Assembly: GCA_027924585.1 (NCBI GenBank) | Contig: BSBM01000442.1 | Span: 3,038,001-3,102,000 of the forward strand | Length of the DNA: 64,000 nucleotides | Origin: Larix kaempferi | Lineage: Eukaryota; Streptophyta; Pinopsida; Pinales; Pinaceae | Direction of reading: 5' to 3' | Part shown: piece by piece, positions 34,104 to 44,392 of the stretch | How the letters are laid out: each line of letters opens with the position of its first letter | Position numbering within the stretch: the first letter of the stretch is position 1 | The notes under the pieces: generated by a model | Told to the model about the DNA's origin: nothing | Seen by the model: the letters and a program-made list of their open reading frames with translations, nothing else | Database searches by the model: none | Program-made: the position numbers and the translations under genes

Positions 34104-35877
34104 TGTAGTGCCCCTAGACTAATGTAGACATTGAGGGCACCTATTGAGTGAACCGACTAATTGAAACATTAATAAAATAACTCTTTGATGTTATTTTGAG
34201 TATGTGTATCTAGACAGTTAATGTAAATGAATGATTGCATGTGTTTAATGATTAACTATGATTATGGAAAACATGCTTATGAATGATGCTTAATGACTAG
34301 CTATACGATTGATCATGTGATGAGGATGAAGAAAGCAATTATTGATGAAATGCATGTTTGACTAGATGAATGAGTAACGTTTGAGTAAATTATAAATGCT
34401 TAACGAAGTAGCAGATTTATGAATCAAATGATGATTATTGAGGATAGTACTACTAATATATGTTTGTGAGAAATGTGTGTAGTGACAGGTGAAATGGTTC
34501 ATCGAGGGACACACAAAGGAATATGAAGGGTCGTAGAGTACAGATAAATCACACAGAGAGAGAGCGACGACGATGTCGACTTCTGAAGGAATACCACTCA
34601 TGATAATATAAGCACTGATCCGCTTTCTCAAGAGGAAAGCGTGAGGGCGTACGAGGTGGGCCAAGACGGAGCTGGTCACGTACGAGTTGGGGGGTGCGCA
34701 GTGAGAATGGACTCACTCCTCAGTTCCATTAGTCCCTAATAGCGTGTAGACATAGGATGAAAGGTAACAGCTCCTGGAATCCATACATGAAATTCCCGCA
34801 AGTCAAAATGAAAGGATGACAGCAGAAGGGACCCACGGTGCGGTACCATGTTGAGAACGGAAAGAGCGAACGCAAGGATCCAACGATGTGGTACCTTGCC
34901 GAAGAATGGAAACTAAGAATGACTGGACCCGACGGAGTGGTGCCATGTCGGGGAAATGAAATTAAGGAACGAGGAAGCCCAACGGCGCGACACTAGGGTC
35001 CTAGTGAAAATAATTGCTAAACTTAACTGCATAAAAACATATAAGTTTACACCTAGAAAATTACTCAGAAATGCATTTGAGTACTTTAGGCATTTGCACA
35101 TAAATGTTTGTTTTTGCATTTAAATAATATTAAGTGTTATTTAGGCATTTCCACATAAAAGAATATTTTGAGCATTTAAAATAATATAAATCTTCATTTT
35201 AGGAGCAAAGTAGAATCCTAAGCATGGAAACCTAGTCAACTCCACCTACACCTCAAAACTGGGAGTTAAGTAAAATATCTAGGGGACAAACATGAGCAAA
35301 CTTAGGAATGTTGGTGCAACTCCTAGAAAAACTGACACATAGATGGGTGAGTATTATTAAATTGGAAATTTAATAAAATATGTATTTATGCATGAAACAA
35401 CATGTGTCACATGGAAGGTTCCTTTAAAATGAAGGCTTTGGGAATGGGTAAAGGACCCAAATCCTGGATGATTATCATAATTTTGAATTGTCTCATGACT
35501 TGTTGGTATTGAGGGTTTGGCTGGAAATTTTGCTGGAGGGAAAACCCAAGTTGAGTTTCTCGAATTGTTGTGTGTGAGCTCTACGACCCAAAGCTCAGGG
35601 GTGGCCATGCGACTGAAAGCATGAGCCTATGGTTGGGTGGCGAAGCTAACAGTTGCTTCACTTATGGTTCAAATGAGCTTTGCTGGAGGGATCCTACAAA
35701 ATACGTGGACAACAGTGGACAAGATGAATTAGTTGATAGGTTATGTTTTGTTTTAATTTGCTAAGTTATTCATTTATTTATTTTATCTTTCCTGTAAATT
35801 ATGATAGCTAATATGTTTGTATCAAGTTGTTAAGTTTTAGGTTAAGTTCATGAGGACCCAACAAGAGGGGCCCTACA
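34104..35877 (+). repeat. 3' LTR of the 20.6-kb block
   Basis: Starts TGTAGTGCCCC and ends GGGGCCCTACA, an imperfect inverted repeat, 1774 bp. Its first 690 bases match 15309-15993. A GC-richer patch at 34800-35000 repeats the theme GGTACCATG/GTGGTACC. No coding; the frame at 34362-34679 matches one in the partner LTR by shared descent, not by function. Confidence 0.8.
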
Positions 35878-36026
35878 CTATTACAAATGAGAGGCACCAC
35901 ACTTGGAATTTATTATAAGAAACAATTGTTTTTTCTCTTATCAATGCTAAGATAATGGAACAATATAATATTTATGATAACAAATTGAATGGCAAGTCAA
36001 GAAAGCTAGAAACAACATCATTTGGC
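35878..36026 (+). repeat. Host repeat X, copy 1, second part
   Basis: Continues X after the 20.6-kb insertion: CTATTACAAATGAGAGG here, CTATTACAAATGAAAGG at about 40824 in copy 2. GGAACAATATAATATTT is shared by both. Interrupted at 36027 by a solo LTR and resumed at 37670. Confidence 0.72.
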
Positions 36027-37669
36027 TATAACACCCCAATTTTGACCCCGTTGCACTAAACTTGTAAATGATGTAATATCATTATAAAAATAGAGGTGAG
36101 GAGCTCAAGAACAAGGCCCACCATCGATTTAGCGTTTTATGTATTGGAAAACTAAAAATCATGCATGTGGATCATGTGCTAGCATGGCACAATGGAAATT
36201 ACAAATATGTTGGAAATATGTATTTTAATAAAAATACCCACAACTAGCTATGCAATGGAACAAGAGTATGGCGGCATGATTTTTACAAGTAATAGGGAGG
36301 GAAGTATTCAAACCCTTGAACCCAATAGTGTTGAGCCAAGTGTTAATGAGAGAACCCATAAACCATTAACTACCCATTTTGACTTATGCACGCAATCATT
36401 TATTTCTTCCAAGAGGTGGTTGGGGTAGTTATTGATTTGGGAAAGGAAGGTATGGTTGTCCAATTTCGTGTTGGGAAAAGCCACCAATTTTGGAAAATTG
36501 TGTTTCTCTTCTTGGGAAAGAAAATACCCACGAATTTGCTTCCCAAACCATTATTCATCAACCGGTTTGGCTCTCTCACATGGTTCTAACTTGTGGGGCA
36601 TTTCTCCTCCACGTTTTTCCCATGTTTCCTTTATTTATAGCTGGGAAAAGGGAATTTTTGGGTGGTGGAACGACTGGGATAAAAGGGAATTCGAATTGGG
36701 GTTCCATAGAGGCTGTTTTTGGCCATTTGAATTCTCAAATCCCGTGGAAAAATTGTTTTTTTTCCCTGTAGTCGATTTCCCCTCTCACGACTCATTTGAT
36801 GTGCCCACGATTTTAGGACACTCGTGGAAACCATGTCTTGTGCATCCCACAGTCAAAAAAAAAAATTCTCCATGCCCCACATTTGTGTCTTACTATTATG
36901 TGCATCCTTGTTTTGGTTTGAACTTGTGAGTAAGAAACTAGGAGTGGAAGATGATTAGAATTGGCTTGATAAACCTAGTGAAGAGTGTAATCTCGCAAAA
37001 AGATCAAAGGGATTTGGATACTTTTCTATGCACACCCTGAAGAGCACTAAAAGGGAAGGTATGGCCTGAGGAAATGCGTAGCAGTGAAGGGAATACTTCC
37101 TTGTGTTGGGTGTGTAGGTATTGTTGGTGCTAATTTATTTATATCTTTTAGAGGTACCCATAGCTCTGTGGTTGAGCTCACTAGCTTAGAAAATATTCCT
37201 TCCTACCACCTTAAAATCCTACTAAACCCAGTTGTAAACTAGCTTGGCTGAGATGTGTATAGACTTGTCCATGTTTTATTTTTTGTTCCCCTTTTTCCTT
37301 ATGGAAATCATTCCCAGCTCGAGGGTGGAAACTTTGTCGAGAGATTGATGAGCACAATTGGCCTATGGTTGGGTGGAACAATGCATTTGCATAGCCAGTT
37401 GCTCGGGACAAATTGTTTCAAGATAAGTATTCTCTCTTGTATTGATTATGCAATGTATTTATTTGATGCATGTTATCAATATGTTGGAAATTGCATGATA
37501 GATGTGTGTAGAACATTTGTCTCTGCTGTGTTAATTTGAATTATACATTTGCACATATGCATTTTGTTTGTATGAATTTGTACATTTTATGATGGGGATG
37601 ATTTTTTAAAGCCCGGATTAACTGTCATGTTTGATTCCTTGAGTTGGATTGATGGCATGGGACGTGACA
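36027..37669 (+). mobile_element. Solo LTR, family S, with TTGGC target duplication
   Basis: Begins TATAACACCCC (decayed TGTAACACCCC) and ends GGGACGTGACA; 1643 bp. TTGGC at 36022-36026 and 37670-37674 is a perfect 5-bp target duplication. It aligns end to end with the reverse strand of 55569-57295, for example GGTGAGGAGCTCAAG near 36094 and the AGCCCGGATTAAC block near 37612. The frames at 36192-36929 and 37255-37539 have no domains. Confidence 0.85.
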
Positions 37670-37800
37670 TTGGCCTCTACATTATTGATGACATTAGAGC
37701 CAATGCAATTAGTAAACTAAAAGAAATCCAAGGAATTTTACTACGGAAGGAAGAAAAGGGTTCTCAACTAAAATGGTGCCACTCTTGATCTGCATAAGAT
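37670..37800 (+). repeat. Host repeat X, copy 1, third part
   Basis: CTCTACATTATTGA followed by CATTAGAGCCAATG matches 52090-52120, the integrase-like part of copy 2. Here the reading frame is broken, so it is only a relic. Confidence 0.7.
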
Positions 37801-40140
37801 ACTAATGTATTACAAGAAAGGTAATAAAAATACAATAACTAACTATAACTAAAAACAATGAAGAGAATAATTTCATAGAGGTAGTAAGAAAAGTTGAAAT
37901 TGAGTTGACAAAGATATCTAAACATACATAGAGGTACAAAAAAGAAGAGAAACAAGGAACAAGTAAAAAAGGAAAATAACCATTTTGCAACAAATGTAAG
38001 ATAACAAGAAGAAACAAAATTAAATGAATTTAATATGATTTCTAATCATTGTTCTTATAATAAACCTATTTCCGTTGCTATTGAAAAAAAACCATGTACC
38101 TACAAATTGCACTTGGTCAATTCTATCTACAAATTTGGTGTAGGCAGAAAGAACTGGCAAAGCTAGAATACAAATTGAAAGGTGACAGAAGAATGCAAAA
38201 ATAGCATAGATACTCGTGAATGAAAATTGAAAAATATAACGGTTTAAATCTGGGACAAAAGTTTTTTATTTTTTATTTTTATGTTCGTAGACATTATGTG
38301 GCCACTTAGGCCTTGTTAACTAGTATGTACAAAAATAATTTTATTGAAAAAGTTTAGATTTTTATGTTCCTAGACATTATGTGGCTAGTTGTGCTTATTA
38401 ACTGCTCAATAAACAAATAAATTTTCCAAAACTTAAAGCGAAACAATTGATTGAAATTTTATCACCAAATTAAATTGAAAATTAAAAATTCCCTATCTGC
38501 TTGCAAAGGAAAAGAGAAAATATGCAAAGAATCTTCAATAAAGTGAAGTTGCGGAAAGTATCCAAATCCTATCATATTTACATATATCTAACCCAAGAAC
38601 ATAACAATGGGAAAATAAGCATTGCTCTTTGTGGCTATTGCAATCTAAAAATAGGCTGACATAGTTGGCAAGAATAGAATCATAATTGGAAGATGACAGG
38701 ATAATGCAAAATGACATTGACATTAATGAATGAACAGTACATTAACTATCAGGAACTATCAATGTTTTTATCATGGAAGGGAAATATTTTTGAATAGATA
38801 CCCCAAAATATGTTTAGTAAAATGGTTGAAAAATATGAAATCTAACTGTAACAAACGACAAGTTTTATAGCATATACAAAGTACATTTCTACCCAATTCC
38901 GACATACAGTTAGGGTTGTACATTACAAATTTTTTGTATATGCATAGATCTGAAATAAAGGCCTCATTCTCTGTGGGAAAAAAATAATTTGCTAACAAAT
39001 ATTGAATTCAACAATCAACTACAAGACAAAATTCCAAAAGCCTCAAGTAGATGAAATGAATCACCTTAAAGTTTGATTTCCAAGGTATCCCTATAACAAA
39101 CAATGTTGCCTAGATGTAAAGATTTATTCAAATCAAACATCTAGGATATAATGAATGCATAATTGGAAGAACGATTGACGATTCTTGGAATTGAATAAAT
39201 TTGGAATAATATAAAATATAATATTGGATCTGTACAACTATCAAGTAATCTAGAATATATGGAGACCAATGATCTAGGGACAACATTAAGAAAATTGTCT
39301 CCAGAAGGAAAAGTTTCAACATAGTTGAAGTTGTTTAGCATATTTTTTACAAATAACTTGGAATGACAAGTAATTAAGTGTATATGAAATCATCGATTCA
39401 GGTGTCAGAAAGTGGAGAAAATTTATTAAATACTTTCCCAGGGAAACTTGGTGAAAATGACATCCTATTTTGAGTTGAAAATATCATCAGAGTCCCCTGT
39501 TTTATAATTTAACATAGAAAGAGACATAAACTCCATAAGATAATAATTATTTCATTTCACATAATGAATATTGGAGATCACTTAGACATAGTATGATATA
39601 ATATTAATACAAAGAGTGCCATATCATCTAACCATATCTATGCATAGCACACATGTGCACCTAAATAAGTTATAGAGTAAAACTTCAAAAGTGAAACATC
39701 AACTATGGAAGTTGTACATGATTGAACTTTGATCATATTTAGTCTACTTAAATAAATATTACGATGTAAAGCACACAAGGAGCTCAGGGGAACTCAAAAC
39801 CATGTTTTCATCACTCATAATAAATCATAAATATATGGTCACCCACCACACGAAAAAGGTTCAATAAATTATGGAAACATTAATACGCATGCCCATGTGA
39901 AATGGAGGATGAAATTACATCAAGATATCAAAGATAAATTTCATGTTAGAAGGCCAGCTATGGGAAATTCTGCTAACAATGGAGGACCAAATTTGTCTTT
40001 TTCCATGGCATTTCCTACTCTACAGTTATCTAGGTAGGCAAGAGAACAATTGAATAGCTTCCAGAATTGCATAATTCATGAATGAACTTGCAACTAATTT
40101 GAAAAAGAACAATTGCATAACTTCCAAACCTTAGACACTA
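37801..40140. other. AT-rich non-coding interval between the two copies of X
   Basis: No coding or RNA gene found. A stretch with ATGTTCGTAGACATTATGTGGCC at about 38280 is repeated near 38360 (period about 80). Phrases such as GACAGAAGAATGCAAAA (38182) and GACAGGATAATGCAAAA (38694) recur, which suggests an old larger duplication. It could be the interior of an element whose LTRs are the two X copies, but no primer binding site or polypurine tract is visible. Confidence 0.4.
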
Positions 40141-41250
40141 CAAATAAGAGACTAATGTATTATAAGAATCACTAAATTCTTGAAAAGAATACCAAAATAA
40201 CTATTTCTATGCTCCTGTAAGAATCAACTTCACTGTAGTTAATAAATGTTCAAGATGGATCAATGTTGATGGAAAATGTTACTGAGATAACTACAAAATT
40301 GCAAAGTGACCAAGTTGTGGTTTCCAACAAATGAATTCCTAGATGGTATTGCTCTTGATAAATAGAACTTGGAAAGAAGATATAAATCAACTTCACTATA
40401 GTTAATAAATGTTCAAGATGGATCAATGTTGATGGAAAATGTTGCTGAAATAACTACAAAATTGCAAAGTGACCAAGTTGTGGTTTCCAACAAATGAATT
40501 CCTAGATGGTATTGCTCTTGATAAATAGAACTTGGAAAGAAGATATAAATGTATTTATTCCATTCAATATCTATTCGATCCAATCAAAAGAAGACATTCA
40601 AAAAAGGAAAAGCACATGATTTCAATTAACAAGATGAAGGTTGATGCTTGAGAGTGTGGAGGAAATTATTCATGATGTACTCTATAAATGAAACCATGGT
40701 CAACTCCCATTGGAAGATAAAAAAACCAATGATGAAAGAGAAGCAATCATTCTCTAATGGAAGTAGGGAAAACAACAATCAACTAAAAAGTGAAGAATAT
40801 TTAAATGTATTACTATTACAAATGAAAGGGAAACACACTTAGAATTTCTTACAAACAAGAAAAAAAATTTCACCTAATGGCAATCCAATGGAACAATATA
40901 ATATTTTAATAAAGTTCTAACAAAATGTATAACCAATGTGTGTAGTGTGTACAAATCAAATTGGGATGATAATTTCCTATTGATCAATTTGGGCTTACAG
41001 AACTACATATAGGAGATCAATTGACCATACACCTTTTAAGTTAGTCTATGTATAACAGTTGACGGTGCCTTTTCACTTCAAATAAAATGCAAATAGGGTG
41101 GAAAATTAATGAATTGCAACCTACCAAAAGCCAAGGAAGATCAACCACACCAAATTTAAAATCTGCAAGAAGACTGTCTGACAACCTTGTATCAACAAGA
41201 TGTACATAAGAAACAACAAAATCCTTGGAAAGAAAAACACTTGTTAACAC
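40141..41250 (+). repeat. Host repeat X, copy 2, first part
   Basis: Aligns with 14600-15308 and 35878-36021 without the insertions present there, so it supplies the empty-site sequence. Cut at 41250 by the young LTR retrotransposon and continued at 51989. Confidence 0.7.
40222..40547 (+). repeat. Tandem duplication, 163-bp period
   Basis: AATCAACTTCACT starts at 40222 and 40385. The two units are nearly identical over 163 bases (one reads GTTACTGAGATAAC, the other GTTGCTGAAATAAC), so this duplication is recent. Copy 1 of X has a single unit. Confidence 0.92.
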
Positions 41251-41986
41251 TGTAGGCTCGGTTTTGCAACCAAGCTTAGTGCTATGGGCACCTACTAACT
41301 AGTAGTAGCAGTTTCAATAGAAATAAAAGCAATAAACTAAATAAACAATACTTTTCATGGATCTAAACAAGAATCTAAGCAAATAATGTAAATATTTCAA
41401 AATCAAGAACAAGAAACATAAGAAATAAATTTTGTATTGAAAAGTGGGGGGGGGGGGGGGGGCAAGCAAGTGCTTGCGATATTACCTCCAATGGTGAAGG
41501 TTGATGTTGAGCAACTCCCAAGATGAGTAGCTCCAAACTCCAATAGGTCTCTTTCTCCAAGGTTGCTTCAATGGCTAAAAGTGCTCATGGGAGATTTCAG
41601 CAGCATAAGGATGAGATAATGGAAGGATCTGAAATGAGGAGCCCCTACCACCTTTTTATAGGTTTTGGTGGTGGGAGATACCATTTGTGGTTTTGTGGAA
41701 ACCAAATGGTATTGACCAACATGGTTTAGGTACTTTTCCCTCCTTTTTCCTTTTTTGAATAAAAATAATATTTTAATTCCCTTTTTAATATTTTTGGGAA
41801 TTTGGACCCTTTTTGAGGGTTTTTTATGATTTTCTTGGAAAAATAATCTTTTTTAATGGAAAAAGGGGTGTACTAAGGTCTTTTGGTGACCTTTTGTTGG
41901 TTTCAGAGGCTCAGATGGTGGAAAAGTGGACAAATGGGTCATGTGAGTAAGGGAATGAGCTAGTGAGCACTTTTTAGGTGTTAACA
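41251..41986 (-). repeat. 3' LTR of the young element
   Basis: 736 bp. On the plus strand it starts TGTAGGCTCGG and ends GGTGTTAACA. It contains a run of 17 G at about 41446-41462. Otherwise identical to 51249-51988 by reading. Confidence 0.92.
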
Positions 41987-42000
41987 GATTGCCCCCTGAT
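41987..42000 (-). other. Polypurine tract of the young element
   Basis: On the minus strand CAGGGGGCAATC directly precedes the 3' LTR start TGTTAACACC. It is short but in the right place. Confidence 0.6.
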
Positions 42001-43330
42001 GTGTGAGGGCAGGAGCTCATCGTATGGCCGATAGACATCATAGTTCATTTGTCTTTTTTTGGGGTTTTAGGGGAGAGAAGAGACCGTTTGGAGACTGGAG
42101 CCACGGCCCTTGGAAGCTGCAAAAACAAAAAATATTACATGACCTCAATATGGATGAGGTATAATCTCTGATAAAGGACGAGGCGGGCATTCCCATGCTC
42201 GTATCAAGACATATACAAAACAATTAGTCCCAAGAAGGGGGATCTAATACGGAAAGAAATATACTGGTACATCATAATGGTCCAGAGGGGACATTATTGT
42301 GGGATATACTCATGATCATGACTGATCTCAATAACTGATACACTGGAATAACTGTTGAACTGCTGAAACTGAAGGTGTCCAACATCTGTAGGGACTCAAA
42401 GACTATGAGTCATCTCTGAGCAATAATGTAACTGTATACTCAAGGGAGTATGAAACTGGGGTAAATCTGAATATTGTCGCCATGCGCAAACCGGATCTCT
42501 ATAGAAAAAGTGTAACTGGTTGTATCCATAGGTAGACTCTCAAATGTGGAGGAGTCAGGTGGTATCCGGGGTCTTCGACTAATAACTGAACGGACCAATA
42601 CCCTGTGCGAGTCTCAACGATGCGATCAAGGTGTTGAAGTCGAGCATGTGAGAAACAACCATTTGGAGAGGCACTGAGGATTCCTCTCGAAATGATCCGT
42701 AGGCACTCATTATAAATGGTAATGAGTCCAAGACACAGGGACCTCTAGGCCTATCCTCTGGAATCAATGTGGTTGTCGTCGACAGAGGGAGACCAGCAAC
42801 TAACAAGGCAATGATGTTTCCTTAATAGGAGCTCGAGGTGTAGAACTGAAGTGATGTAGTACTGTTGGTAGGACTGACATAGTTGTGGGGATGGGAAATA
42901 ACTGGGTCAAAAAATGGGTAGACTCAAACTTCCTTTGTTCAGAGCATGATGACATGGTTGACCTGGCAGCGTAGGGGACTGACTTGTAGGTGTGGGGATC
43001 ATCTTTTAGGGACTGAAGGGTATGTACTTACTCTGGGGGGGGAGGACGAGCTGATAGGTGCCGTCGAGGAATTGTCAAGGTGACATACTGCAGAATACTC
43101 TGAACAAAGGCGACCAAAATGGGGAAGCTGCTATGTGAGTAGACGTGATGTGTTGTAGCGCCAAGAGGCACCATTGATTCCTTCTTCGTGGTTTTAATGA
43201 GCTCCAAGAAGGGATAAAAGTATGCTCTGAAATGGTACGGTCCTGTGGATTTTGTGAGCCCAGGACGGCGCATGCTCATGGTTGCTTTCATGTTTAGAGA
43301 GTCTGAAAACGGTAAGTGGACTCTATTGGT
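42001..43330 (-). other. Non-coding 3' part of the young element
   Basis: No coding potential recognised on either strand. Open frames at 42579-42806 and 43028-43291 lack domains. No trace of RT or integrase can be seen here, so the pol genes were lost, not just mutated. Confidence 0.55.
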
Positions 43331-43334
43331 GTTT

Positions 43335-43620
43335 CTTTTTCGTAAGTTTAGTCTCCAAGGCCCGAAAAAGCATAAAATGATGCGGATGGAGAACTCTTCT
43401 AGCCGATGTGACTAGAGTATACCTTTTTCGTAATTAGTCTACAAGGTCCGGAAAAGGGGTAAACTTATACCAGGTAGACGCCCTTTCAGATACGTTTATC
43501 GAGCATGAAAGGAAGCAAGATTGCTCGGCGATCTTTTCATTGTTTTAGGAGTCAGAAAAGAGCTTAACAGAAACTCCCTAAGTGCCTTTTTCGTAAAAGG
43601 GGTTGCTCAACCCGAAAAAG
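43335..43620. repeat. Three hairpins with CTTTTTCG arms
   Basis: CTTTTTCG pairs with CGAAAAAG or CGGAAAAG at 43335-43342/43363-43370, 43423-43430/43449-43456 (one mismatch) and 43586-43593/43613-43620. Loops are 18-20 bases and share TCTCCAAGG/TCTACAAGG-type sequence in the first two. They lie in the 3' part of the young element's transcript. Confidence 0.78.
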
Positions 43621-43654
43621 GGATAAAATTATACCGAACAAAAAATGGATTGAT

Positions 43655-44170
43655 GAGGGCGAGAAAAGGTTTCAAGCACCGTCATCTGTGCGGAAAACTG
43701 GATCCGGTGACATAAGGATTGTCGAAAACGGAGAACGGCCGATGTGGCACGCTAACCGAGGTGACGAGGGGGGCGTGGAAAAGATGCCCGAAAAATATAA
43801 AGGTGAGAGCGAGAAATGATCTCTAGCATCATCACGAGCGCGGAAAACTGAATCCGGCGATATAAGGCAAGTCGAAAATGGAGAACGGCCGATGTGGCAC
43901 GCTAACCGAGGTGACGAGGGGGGCGTGGAAAAGATGCCCAAAAAATATAAAGGTGAGAGCGAGAAATGATCTCTAGCATCATCATGAGCGCGGAAAACTG
44001 AATCCGGCGATATAAGGCACATCGAAAACGGAGAACGGACGATGTGGCACGCAAACCGAGGTGACGAGGGGGCGTGGGAAAGATGCCCGGAAAATCTAAA
44101 GGTGAGAGCGAGAAATGATCTCAAGCATCATCACGGGCACGGAAATATGAATCCGGCAGTGCAAATGGTG
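43655..44170. repeat. 150-bp tandem repeat, about 3.4 units
   Basis: GATGTGGCACGC occurs at 43741, 43891 and 44041, exactly 150 bases apart. Units contain GGTGACGAGGGGGGCGTGG and AAAGGTGAGAGCGAGAAATG. Because 150 is divisible by three, a minus-strand frame (43672-44124) stays open as a 50-residue repeat. I treat that frame as a by-product. Confidence 0.92.
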
Positions 44171-44392
44171 CAAAAAACGGAGGTCATAAGGACTCCGGAA
44201 TGGTTAAAGGAAAGAACTAGGTTAAAAAATGGCTACAAATAAAGGTGATCCCACCAAGCGAAGGATGCAGTGGTGGGGAGAAATGATGACCCGTGGGGGA
44301 AAAATACTAGGTGTATCAAATCAACTGAAATATACAAGTGACACATGACCTAAAAAATGGTTGAGATCACGAATATGAAAAAGTGAGCAGGG

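Larger units (their letters stand above)
15309..35877 (+). mobile_element. Large LTR-bounded insertion (20.6 kb) in repeat X
   Basis: A partial LTR (15309-15993) and a full-length-looking LTR (34104-35877) of the same family bound this block. The outer ends are TGTAG and CTACA. Left flank CTAT at 15305-15308 is repeated as CTAT at 35878-35881. Copy 2 of X reads straight through the site (ACTATTACAAATG at about 40822), which gives an empty-site comparison. A polypurine-like tract lies just before 34104, so the element reads on the plus strand. Inside are a Helitron, F-box pseudogenes, AT-rich repeats and a LINE; I cannot see a gag or pol that belongs to the LTRs. Confidence 0.72.

Noticed and set aside
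43672-44124. A 150-residue minus-strand frame with three 50-residue repeats
   Set aside because: By-product of the 150-bp tandem repeat in non-coding 3' sequence of the young element.
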